Part shown: in pieces, positions 22,685 to 30,245 of the stretch
How positions within the stretch are numbered: the stretch's first letter is position 1
Layout of the letters: each line of letters begins with the position of its first letter
Source of the DNA: JAVKBW01 sp964352715
GTDB lineage: Bacteria; Pseudomonadota; Alphaproteobacteria; UBA8366; Aestuariispiraceae
Assembly (NCBI GenBank): GCA_964352715.1
Contig: CAYGSU010000032.1
Coordinates: forward strand, 1-44,536
Reading direction: 5' to 3'
DNA length: 44,536 nt
Notes under the pieces: generated by a model
Database searches by the model: none
What the model was told of the DNA's origin: nothing
Seen by the model: the letters and a program-made list of their open reading frames with translations, nothing else
Position numbers and translations under genes: made by a program

Positions 22685-24390
22685 GCGATTTGTTCCAGCG
22701 CCGGGAAACACCAGTCATCCGCCGCTTCAGGCGTCAGGTCCTCCGGAAACGGCGCCCCCTGGAACAGGGTGATCCGGGTCCAGCGATCGGATTTCGGATC
22801 GAATTTCGACGCCCCGAAGAACGACAGCTTGCAGCGCAGAAGATCGATGGGCAGGCAATCCTCAGCAATCAGATTGTCGCGGATTTCGCCATAGGGGTGC
22901 CGGGCGATGGTTTGCACCCGGCGAATGATATGGCGAAATTCCGGATGCCGCAGAACGAAAGACGCCGTGCGTTCGTCCGGCTCGGCTTCCGTCAAAGCGG
23001 TGCTAAGCGCCTGCACATCGCGCGCCACGGCCAACGGCATTTCCTTTTCCGCCCCGGGCTCTTCGAAACGGTTGCCGAGACGCGGCTCCGCCTTTTCTTC
23101 GGACACATACCAGAACTGCTTTCGCGCTTCCGGCCGGTCGAAATCGATCTTCAGCGCCCAGTCATACAGGTCATGCAGCAATGCCCTGAGTCCAGAGACC
23201 GGCATTGCGGGGTCGAGCCGTTCGTCGAAAGGCGCGGTCATGCAATCGGAAAGGCCGTCGACAAGATCGCCATAAGGCTGCAGCAGCAGGGCTAACAGCA
23301 CTTCCTGACCTTCAGGCGAGAACGCATCTTCGGCGCGCCGGAACAGGGTATCCCAGGGTCTGGCCCCGGTCAGCCAGCCGGTTTCCGTTTTGGTCCACCC
23401 TTGCAGTGTCTCCACCTCATCCCGCAACACGGCGATCCGGGCTGATTGCCGCTCATCGTCGACCACCCATTCGGCGATATGCCGGCGCGCCCGATCGAGC
23501 ACGCGTCGAAACACCGCATGCCTGTCCGGGTCGACGACGGCCTGACCGCGCACCCTTGCCAGCGCGGTCTCACGCACCATCATCCAGTTGTTGATCAGCG
23601 ACGGATGGCTGATCAGAAACGGCGCCATGCCCAACCCGGTCGCGTTTCCAATTCCCAGGTGTTGTTTTATTTCTGTTGAAAGCGGTCTGAACGTATCAGG
23701 CGCCTGGGCGCGGGCAACGTGTTCGACCAGATCGATTGTGAAGCAACGGATCAGATAAACGCTCAGCATTTCCGCCCGAAACGGCCCCGAAAGCGGCGGC
23801 CTGCCTGCGATTTTCGCTCTGTCGGCAATGCCGAATTTTCCATTGCCGTAGACCGCCGTCGTGCGCATCAGATAGCCGATGCCAATAACCAAGCTTCGGT
23901 CAGGCTGTTGCCCCGCTGCAAGCCGGGAAACGACATGATCGAAGAACCTCACCGACCGGTTGGCCCGCGACAACACAAGCTCGCTGGAATGAAATCGCCC
24001 CGCTTCCTGTTTCGGCGTATTTTCGGCCAACCGCGCTATGTCGTCATCCGTTGGCAGGCCGTCAAACAGGACGAAGGTCGCATCCCAGGCCTCGGCGATG
24101 ACCCGGTCGGTGCGGTCCCCCGGGTCGAGCCGATGGGAAAATGCAACCAGACTGTAAACCCCCGCGCCGGTATCCACCGAATAGACAACATGGCCATAGC
24201 CGTCCCGGTCAAGCGCGTTGACCGGGCGTGACACAGTCCACCGGTCACGCGCCATTTCCCGCAGAAGGGTCGGCATGAAGCTGAGCCTTGTTGGAAAGAA
24301 GCTGCCCATCCGCGCCAACCGCATGACCTGCGACGGCGGCCGCAACGCAACAGCGGTCGATGGCGGATTCTGCTGCGCGAGGCTGGTCAT
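22681..24390 (-). CDS. Uncharacterised 569-residue protein in a dipeptidase/amidohydrolase operon
   Basis: I do not recognise this protein. It is soluble-looking, rich in Arg, Leu and Asp, with no signal peptide and no Walker, Rossmann or metal-hydrolase motif I can name. Segments that stand out are LARMGSFFPTRLSFMPTLLR near the start, SRPVNALDRDGYGHVVYSVD, LIGIGYLMRTTAVYGNGKFG-like wording around 180, LGIGNATGLGMAPFLISHPS, and MMVRETALARVRG. The asparagine/glycine stretch at about 250-260 looks like a conserved active or binding loop. It starts 2 bases after the dipeptidase stop and overlaps the DUF3726 gene by ATGA, so it is the central member of a tightly coupled unit. The gene is certain; the function is not. 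Confidence 0.88.
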   Translation of the reverse strand: MTSLAQQNPPSTAVALRPPSQVMRLARMGSFFPTRLSFMPTLLREMARDRWTVSRPVNALDRDGYGHVVYSVDTGAGVYSLVAFSHRLDPGDRTDRVIAEAWDATFVLFDGLPTDDDIARLAENTPKQEAGRFHSSELVLSRANRSVRFFDHVVSRLAAGQQPDRSLVIGIGYLMRTTAVYGNGKFGIADRAKIAGRPPLSGPFRAEMLSVYLIRCFTIDLVEHVARAQAPDTFRPLSTEIKQHLGIGNATGLGMAPFLISHPSLINNWMMVRETALARVRGQAVVDPDRHAVFRRVLDRARRHIAEWVVDDERQSARIAVLRDEVETLQGWTKTETGWLTGARPWDTLFRRAEDAFSPEGQEVLLALLLQPYGDLVDGLSDCMTAPFDERLDPAMPVSGLRALLHDLYDWALKIDFDRPEARKQFWYVSEEKAEPRLGNRFEEPGAEKEMPLAVARDVQALSTALTEAEPDERTASFVLRHPEFRHIIRRVQTIARHPYGEIRDNLIAEDCLPIDLLRCKLSFFGASKFDPKSDRWTRITLFQGAPFPEDLTPEAADDWCFPALEQIA

Positions 24391-24392
24391 GA

Positions 24393-25394
24393 TCAGCCCC
24401 CGGCCGGCCCGAAGGAGTTGTCATAAAAGGCGAGCCAGTTACCGCCCATGATCCGCGCCACCTCGCCGGCATTGAAGCCGACCGCTGAAAGCCCCCCGGC
24501 GATATTGCCGAAGTCACGGTTGTCGCGGAACCAGGACGGTTGCGGCGGAAACCCGGCGTTGGCGGCAGAGCCTTCACCGAAATCCGTTTCCCGGCTCCAT
24601 CGTCCGTTTCGCATCCAGGCGACAACGCTGTCCGGCTGGTCCTGACACAGATCGCTGCCGAGGCCGATCAGCCCGACGCCGGCCAGATCCGCGAGCCGGG
24701 CGACCATGCCGCAGAAATCTTCCAGCGTGCAGTCAGACTTGCCTTTCAGGTGATGCGGATACATCGACAGGCCCATCATGCCGCCGCTTTCCGCCAGCGC
24801 CTTTATCACGGTATCGGACTTGTTGCGAAGGGCCGGTTGCCAGAAGGAAGGGTTGGCATGGGTGATGGCGATCGGCCGGTCCGAAAGCTCGATTGCTTCC
24901 AGAGTCGACCGCTCAGCGGAATGGCTCATATCCACCACCAGACCGACCCGGTTCATTTCTCGAATGAACTGTCTGCCCATACGGGTGATGCCTGGGTCTT
25001 CGGCTTCATAACATCCGGTCGCCAGCAGGCTTTGGTTGTTGTAACTGAGCTGCATGAAACGCGCGCCCAGCATGTGGCAGATTTCAACCAGGCCGATATC
25101 GTCCTCGACGGGCGAACAGTTCTGAAAGCCGAAAAAGATCGCCGTCCGGCCGTCTTCATGCGCCCGGCGCACATCGGCGCCGGTACGGCCGTGGAAAATC
25201 AGATCCGGGTAGCGTTCGAACCAGCGGTTCCAGGTTTCGATATTGGCAACCGTTTCGCGAAAGTTCTCGTGATAGCAGATCGTGACATGCACGGCGGCGA
25301 CGCCGCCTTCATGCATCTGGCGGAAGATATTCTCCGACCAGTTGGCGTATTGCAGACAGTCGATAACGAGTGGTTTTTCAGTTGAATGCGTCAT
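24393..25394 (-). CDS. Peptidase M19 (membrane/renal dipeptidase)-like protein lacking the HxD motif
   Basis: The 333-residue protein has the M19 fold signatures FFGFQNCSPVEDD, LVEICHMLGARFMQLSYNNQ, GLVVDMSHSAERSTLEAIEL, PIAITHANPSF and GLIGLGSDLCQD. These correspond to the Glu, two His and Asp regions of renal dipeptidase. The N-terminal H-x-D metal pair, normally within VIDGHND, is replaced by VIDCLQYANW, so one metal site is altered. The product may therefore have a different substrate or metal use from a classical dipeptidase. ATG at 25394 (MTHSTEK) is chosen, although its ribosome-binding site is poor. It heads the four-gene minus-strand unit and is divergent from the threonine-synthase-like gene. 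Confidence 0.83.
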   Translation of the reverse strand: MTHSTEKPLVIDCLQYANWSENIFRQMHEGGVAAVHVTICYHENFRETVANIETWNRWFERYPDLIFHGRTGADVRRAHEDGRTAIFFGFQNCSPVEDDIGLVEICHMLGARFMQLSYNNQSLLATGCYEAEDPGITRMGRQFIREMNRVGLVVDMSHSAERSTLEAIELSDRPIAITHANPSFWQPALRNKSDTVIKALAESGGMMGLSMYPHHLKGKSDCTLEDFCGMVARLADLAGVGLIGLGSDLCQDQPDSVVAWMRNGRWSRETDFGEGSAANAGFPPQPSWFRDNRDFGNIAGGLSAVGFNAGEVARIMGGNWLAFYDNSFGPAGG

Positions 25395-25550
25395 GGTCAC
25401 AGGGGAAGACGAATGAGGGGGATCGTCAAGGTGTGGAATTCTCACCACCCCCCTGACCTGACGGTAATCACGCTGGCGCGAAGGGCTGGCAAGACCGGGG
25501 GCTAATGATCTAGGGTCGCATGGTCCATCTACATGCAGGAGACATCCATC

Positions 25551-26774
25551 ATGCCCGCGGAAAAGCCGACCTTCGTCACCCATCTGGAATGTTCGATGAC
25601 CGGAAAGACCTATCCGGCCGATCAGGTCCATGGTCTGTCGGAGGACGGGCGGCCCCTGCTGGTGCGGTACGATCTGGAAGCCTTGTCGAAGGCCATCACA
25701 AAAGAGGATCTGGCAAAACGGAAAGACGGGTTCTACCGCTACCGGGAATTTCTGCCGGTCCGCAAGTCCGAGAACATCGTCAGCCTGGGCGAAGTCGTCA
25801 CCCCGCTGATACCGCTGACCCGTCTGGCGCAGAAGATGAATGCGGGGCCGATCATCGTGAAGGACGAAGGGCGGCTGCCGACCGGTTCGTTCAAGGCGCG
25901 CGGGCTGGCGCTGGCGGTGTCGATGGCGAAGGAACTGGGCCTATATCATCTGGCGATGCCGACCAACGGCAATGCCGGCGCGGCGATGGCGGCTTACGCC
26001 ACCCATGCCGGCATGAAGACCACGATTTTCTGCCCCGAAGACACGCCCGAAGTGAATGTCTCGGAAATCGAACTGCAGGGCGCGACGGTCTACAAGGTCA
26101 ATGGCCTGATCAACGATTGCGGCAAGATCGTCGGCGGCGGGAAAGAAAAGGTCGGCTGGTTCGACGTTTCGACCCTGAAGGAGCCGTACCGGATTGAAGG
26201 CAAGAAGACCATGGGGCTGGAACTGGCGGAACAACTGGGCTGGACCCTGCCGGACGTGATCTTTTATCCGACCGGCGGTGGCACCGGGCTGATCGGCATG
26301 TGGAAGGCCTTCGCGGAACTGGAAGCCATCGGTTGGCTGACCGGCAAGAAGCCCCGCATGGTCGCGGTACAGGCGACCGGTTGCGCGCCGATCGTGAAAG
26401 CCTACGACGCCGGCGAGGAACACGCACCGTTATGGGAAAACGCCCATACGATGGCGTCGGGCATTCGCGTGCCGATCGCCGTCGGTGATTTTCTGATCCT
26501 GCGGGCGGTGCGGGAAAGCGGCGGCTTCGCCATTGCGGTCGACGATCCGTCGATCCAGGCGGCGCAGGAAGAGGTCGCGAAATCCGAAGGCGTTCTGTTG
26601 TGCCCGGAAGGCGCGGCGACTTTTGCGGCCTACAAGCAGGGTTTGGCCGACGGTCGCGTGCAGCCGGAGGAATCCGCCGTGCTGTTCAACTGCGCCACCG
26701 GTCTGAAATACCCGATGCCGAAGGTCAACCGCACGCTCGACCGGCACCAGCCAATCGATTATTCGCAATTCTGA
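25551..26774 (+). CDS. Threonine synthase-like PLP-dependent enzyme
   Basis: Threonine synthase converts O-phosphohomoserine to threonine with PLP. The 407-residue protein (ATG 25551, AGGAG 9 bases upstream) has SLGEVVTPLIPL, the PLP lysine at about 115 in TGSFKARGLA, the asparagine loop PTNGNAGAAMAAYA, the phosphate-binding PTGGGTGLIGMWKAF, and the closing NCATGLKYP. The N-terminal HLECSMTGKTYPADQ is a remnant of the ribbon found in many threonine synthases. No homoserine kinase or dehydrogenase gene is nearby. In this accessory neighbourhood it may be a specialised beta-replacing or beta/gamma-eliminating relative, so I leave the gene symbol empty. Confidence 0.85.
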   Translation: MPAEKPTFVTHLECSMTGKTYPADQVHGLSEDGRPLLVRYDLEALSKAITKEDLAKRKDGFYRYREFLPVRKSENIVSLGEVVTPLIPLTRLAQKMNAGPIIVKDEGRLPTGSFKARGLALAVSMAKELGLYHLAMPTNGNAGAAMAAYATHAGMKTTIFCPEDTPEVNVSEIELQGATVYKVNGLINDCGKIVGGGKEKVGWFDVSTLKEPYRIEGKKTMGLELAEQLGWTLPDVIFYPTGGGTGLIGMWKAFAELEAIGWLTGKKPRMVAVQATGCAPIVKAYDAGEEHAPLWENAHTMASGIRVPIAVGDFLILRAVRESGGFAIAVDDPSIQAAQEEVAKSEGVLLCPEGAATFAAYKQGLADGRVQPEESAVLFNCATGLKYPMPKVNRTLDRHQPIDYSQF

Positions 26775-26776
26775 AG

Positions 26777-26802
26777 AAAAACCGCCCTGCGAGGCAGGGC
26801 GG
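26777..26802 (-). terminator. Rho-independent terminator for the amidinohydrolase-type gene
   Basis: CCGCCCTGC (26782-26790) and GCAGGGCGG (26794-26802) form a perfect 9-base-pair stem around GAG. On the minus strand it is followed by TTTTT (26781-26777), so it terminates transcription arriving from the gene ending at 26825. It nearly touches the plus-strand threonine-synthase-like stop at 26774 and may also act as a weaker barrier in that direction. Confidence 0.85.
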
Positions 26803-26824
26803 TGATCCGATCAGATAACTTCTG

Positions 26825-27742
26825 TTAGTGCATGCCAACCGGGTCGCGTTTCAGGGGCTGGGCCATGCAATGCAGGCCGCCACCGCCCCGCCAGACCATG
26901 TCGATATCCGGGTCGTAGACGGTAAAGCCGTGGGCCCGCAGTTTTTCGATCAGCCCCTTGGCGTGTTTCGGCACGATGGCCTTGTCGTCACCCAGCGCCA
27001 TCGCATTGCAGCCAAGCTCCATGGTTTCCTTGAAACTGACCGGCACGATCTCGATGCCTTTGCCTTTCAACCAGTCAACGACATCCGGTTCGGTGGTATC
27101 GAGGCAAACCGCCGCCAGCTTGTCGGCCAGCATCACCACCATCAGATCGATATGGACATAGAATTCGTCGAACTGGGTGATCTTGACCTCCCAGCCTTCC
27201 TTTTCCATCCAGCCGGCGATTTCACGCGCCGTGTGTTCCTGGCTGCGTTCGCCACCGCAGCCGATCAGCACTGCGCCGGGTTCGATGATGTTGAAGTCGC
27301 CGCCTTCAAAACAGCCGGATGTGACCATGTCGTAGATCGGGATGTTGTTGTCGGTATAGAAGCGGATGCACTGGTAGTTCTCACCGCGACGCCACCAATT
27401 CGCCATGGCGGTAATAACCGCGCCCCACGGCGTCATGAAACTGGAATCCCGGGCGAACAGCTGATACGGCAGACCTTCCTGTTCCGGAAGGGTATGAACC
27501 TTCACGCCGGCGCTTTCATAGGCCGAAACAATTTCGTTGTACTGTTTCAGAAAGGTCGCCTTGTCGAACTTGTACCCCTTGCGAATGGTCGCCCGGCTGA
27601 GCGAGCTGGTCTCGCGCCACTGGTAATTGCCGGCCGGGCCGATCAGCACATCGTGCAGCTTGCCGTACTCGCTGTCGACGCCCCAGTCGTTCAGAACCGG
27701 AGTGTTACCGCCATCCAGCCTTGCCTTCAATTGTCCGCTCAT
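26825..27742 (-). CDS. Guanidino-group-modifying enzyme (DDAH / arginine deiminase / amidinotransferase superfamily)
   Basis: The 305-residue protein has the three catalytic landmarks of this superfamily: FEGGDF with E146 and D149, a histidine in YVHIDLMVV at 197, and the nucleophilic cysteine C292 in the late GGGLHCMAQPLKR. Members hydrolyse or transfer the guanidino group of arginine derivatives (for example dimethylarginine to citrulline, or arginine to glycine). The WRETSSLSRATIRKGY segment may shape substrate choice. ATG at 27742 (MSGQLKARL) follows AGGAGTACGAA; the ATG at 27757 is less likely. It ends at a strong terminator. The sulfatase gene lies upstream on the same strand with an 83-base gap. 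Exact substrate unknown. Confidence 0.85.
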   Translation of the reverse strand: MSGQLKARLDGGNTPVLNDWGVDSEYGKLHDVLIGPAGNYQWRETSSLSRATIRKGYKFDKATFLKQYNEIVSAYESAGVKVHTLPEQEGLPYQLFARDSSFMTPWGAVITAMANWWRRGENYQCIRFYTDNNIPIYDMVTSGCFEGGDFNIIEPGAVLIGCGGERSQEHTAREIAGWMEKEGWEVKITQFDEFYVHIDLMVVMLADKLAAVCLDTTEPDVVDWLKGKGIEIVPVSFKETMELGCNAMALGDDKAIVPKHAKGLIEKLRAHGFTVYDPDIDMVWRGGGGLHCMAQPLKRDPVGMH

Positions 27743-27825
27743 TTCGTACTCCTGCATTTATTCGTTGAACCAATGTGTTTCTTTGATCGGGTCTGACCGG
27801 CCCGGCGCTTATCCATCAAACCGCA

Positions 27826-29259
27826 TCAGGGCGGCGGGGTGAAGCCCTGTTCCGGCATGTTCATGATCGCCTCACGACCACCATAGCGTTCGATCTTCTT
27901 TGCCTGATCCGCAAAGGCCTGACGGTTCAGTTCGTCGGGATCAGCGATTTCATGCAATGCCGCATCCAGATCAGCCATTATGGAAGCGCAGGCCGGATCG
28001 TCCGCCAGATCGACCCGTTCTTCCGGATCGTCCTTCAGGTTGAACAGTTGCGGCGCGTAGCCCGCGTATCGAACCAGTTTCCAGTCGCCCCGACGCAGCA
28101 TGAACATGCCGGTGACCGACGACCAGTCGTGATATTCGCTGAACACGGCGCGGTCCGGATCGGCCGTTTCGATAATGCCGGTCAGCGACCTGCCCGGCGT
28201 TCTTCCGCCTGCTGTCTGCGGCTCTCCTGAAAATTCGAGAATCGTCGGATGCAGATCGACCAACGATACAGGCGTATCCACGGTTTCGCCAGCCGGCAGT
28301 CCTGGCCCCTTGACGATCAACGGGACGGCGACCGAATCTTCATACATCACCGATTTTCCCCACAGGCCGCGATTGCCCATGTTGTCGCCATGGTCGGTGG
28401 AATAGATCACCCGTGTGGTGTCGCCGAGGCCGGCTTCCTCCACCGCGGAAAGCACCTTGCCGATGTTATCGTCGAGGAACGAGCACAGGCCGTAATAGCC
28501 CTGCCGGGCGATCTTCACCTTTTCCGGCGTGAAGTAGTCGTCGTAGTTGGAGGAATAGCGCATCGCCTCGATCACCGGGTGGCGCGGCCGTTCGTCTTCG
28601 GCATACTGGCGCGGCGGCGGAATATCAGCATCGTCGTAGAGATGATAGAAGGGTTCCGGCGCGATCAGCGGGAAATGCGGCGCGACAAATCCGAGATACA
28701 GAACCCACGGTTTTTCGTGCGGATTCGCGGCGGCGTTGCGCAGCCAATCGCAGGCCCGCGCCGTCACATCGCGATCGTATTTCGTGTATTTGGTTTCGCC
28801 CGCGCCGATTGATCCCGCCATGTCGTCAGTCGCCGACAGACGCACCGGCGGATCGCGCAGCAGGCTGCTCAACCAGCCGACCCCGTTGACCACATGCATC
28901 GGGATGATCTCTTCCGAAAACCCGTTCGGGTCCTCGCTGCTGCGGAAATGCAGCTTGCCGATGGAAACCACCTCGTGACCCATATCGACAAGCTGGGCGC
29001 CCCACCCTTCGAAACTGCCGTCATGCGGGGTCACGCTATCCCAGGCGCGCATCTGGTGCGGGTAGAGACCGGTCGCGAAACTTGCTCGGGCCGGCACACA
29101 GACCGGTGAATTCGTATAGGCGTTGCGAAACTTCACGCCCTCTGCCGCCAGGCGATCAAGGTTGGGTGTCCTGACAATCGGGTCGCCGTAACATCCCAGG
29201 ATGTCACGGTTATGTTCGTCGGACAGAATGACTATTGTGTTTGAAGGCGCTGCAACCAA
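27826..29259 (-). CDS. Type I sulfatase (choline-sulfatase-like arylsulfatase family)
   Basis: The 477-residue enzyme is a formylglycine-dependent sulfatase or phosphonate-ester hydrolase. The activation motif C-V-P-A-R occurs at 54-58 in SPVCVPARASFATG, where the cysteine becomes formylglycine. Metal and sulfate contacts are seen in IVILSDEHNRD, SIGKLHF, and YSTDHGDNMGNRGLWGKS. There is no signal peptide, so it acts in the cytosol, as choline sulfatase does. The start is TTG at 29259, preceded by AAGGAGATTGTT; no ATG fits. The frame and motif spacing agree with this. It is divergent from a GntR regulator, which probably controls it. Substrate (choline-O-sulfate or another ester) is not determined. 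Confidence 0.88.
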   Translation of the reverse strand: MVAAPSNTIVILSDEHNRDILGCYGDPIVRTPNLDRLAAEGVKFRNAYTNSPVCVPARASFATGLYPHQMRAWDSVTPHDGSFEGWGAQLVDMGHEVVSIGKLHFRSSEDPNGFSEEIIPMHVVNGVGWLSSLLRDPPVRLSATDDMAGSIGAGETKYTKYDRDVTARACDWLRNAAANPHEKPWVLYLGFVAPHFPLIAPEPFYHLYDDADIPPPRQYAEDERPRHPVIEAMRYSSNYDDYFTPEKVKIARQGYYGLCSFLDDNIGKVLSAVEEAGLGDTTRVIYSTDHGDNMGNRGLWGKSVMYEDSVAVPLIVKGPGLPAGETVDTPVSLVDLHPTILEFSGEPQTAGGRTPGRSLTGIIETADPDRAVFSEYHDWSSVTGMFMLRRGDWKLVRYAGYAPQLFNLKDDPEERVDLADDPACASIMADLDAALHEIADPDELNRQAFADQAKKIERYGGREAIMNMPEQGFTPPP

Positions 29260-29453
29260 AACAATCTCCTTGTATATTTATATATTATCTTTTTATATTT
29301 TCTGCATCAATTATTTATTTTGCAAAAATATCAATGTGTTGTGTATTAATTTCGTCAAGTATTTTCATATTAACGTATTTTTTCTATTAAAGATATCTTT
29401 TACAATCTACAAATTAATGATACTGCACAGGATGTAAATTCTACCGAGGCGTC
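29260..29453. promoter_or_regulatory. AT-rich divergent control region of the sulfatase and GntR genes
   Basis: This 194-base gap is very rich in A+T, in sharp contrast to both neighbours. It contains a perfect 12-base palindrome AAAGATATCTTT at 29389-29400, 54 bases before the GntR start, and a TATTTT-GCA-AAAATA dyad at 29316-29330. Promoters for both divergent genes must lie here. The palindromes are candidate regulator sites, not proven ones. Confidence 0.45.
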
Positions 29454-30233
29454 ATGACTGATAATCAAAAACCGGATGAAACGGTGCGCACAGACGCCCT
29501 CAAGTCATTTTATCTGGAACGGCAGCGTCAACGCGGCGCCAAGAAAGATCACCTGTATCAGAGCTGCCTTAAAATGATCGAGCGCGGGTTCTGGACGGCC
29601 GGCGACCGCCTGCCGACCGACCTGCAATTGGCTGCGGCTCTTCCGATAAGCCTGGGGACAATACAGACCGTATTCCGGAGGCTGCGCGACGAAAACTATA
29701 TTGTCAGGATCAAGCGACAGGGCACTTTCGTTGCAAATTCGACTTCCATCGATCAGGACTTCAAGTTTTTCGTATTTCTGGAAGATGACGGCAAAACCCT
29801 GCTTCCGATCGAAACAAAATCGGTCGCGATGGATGTGCGGGACGGTGAGGGGCCGTGGCCTCTGCTGTTTTCGAAATGGCCGAAACATATCTGCATTTCA
29901 CGCGTCGTATCGATTAACGGCGAGTTCGATACCTATAGCGAGTTCTTTCTCGCCTGGCCGCAATACAAGTCGATCCTCGATATGCCGATGGACGATATCG
30001 CAGACACATCCGTAAAGAATCTGCTGCACAGAACTTTCTATGTGCCGACATCCAAACTGGAATGGACGTCTCGCTTTATTCGCGCTGACCGGGAAAAGGC
30101 CGCGCTGTTGAATGTTCATGAAGGAGACTCAATCGTTCAGTTCGATGCAAAAGGGTACACCTTGCGCGACGAGCCGCTGTATCTGCATCGCATCTTCGTA
30201 CCGACAAACAACCGCGAAATGAAGATCGTCTAG
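29454..30233 (+). CDS. GntR-family (HutC/UTRA) transcriptional regulator
   Basis: The 259-residue protein has an N-terminal winged helix-turn-helix at about 30-95 (LYQSCLKMIERGFWTAGDRL, PTDLQLAAALPISLGTIQTV, FRRLRDENYIVRIKRQGTFV) and a C-terminal UTRA-type ligand domain ending in FDAKGYTLRDEPLYLHRIFV. Such proteins sense small metabolites. The ATG follows CCGAGGCGTC. It is divergent from the sulfatase gene across an AT-rich region, so the sulfatase and perhaps the amidinohydrolase-type gene are the likely targets. It converges on the TMADH-like gene, with 12 bases between the stops. Confidence 0.88.
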   Translation: MTDNQKPDETVRTDALKSFYLERQRQRGAKKDHLYQSCLKMIERGFWTAGDRLPTDLQLAAALPISLGTIQTVFRRLRDENYIVRIKRQGTFVANSTSIDQDFKFFVFLEDDGKTLLPIETKSVAMDVRDGEGPWPLLFSKWPKHICISRVVSINGEFDTYSEFFLAWPQYKSILDMPMDDIADTSVKNLLHRTFYVPTSKLEWTSRFIRADREKAALLNVHEGDSIVQFDAKGYTLRDEPLYLHRIFVPTNNREMKIV

Positions 30234-30245
30234 CCGCCTCGAGCT

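Noticed and set aside
25410..25465. Possible leader hairpin before the threonine-synthase-like gene
   Set aside because: GGTG/CACC arms inside G- and C-runs pair imperfectly, and there is no leader peptide or terminator, so attenuation is unsupported.
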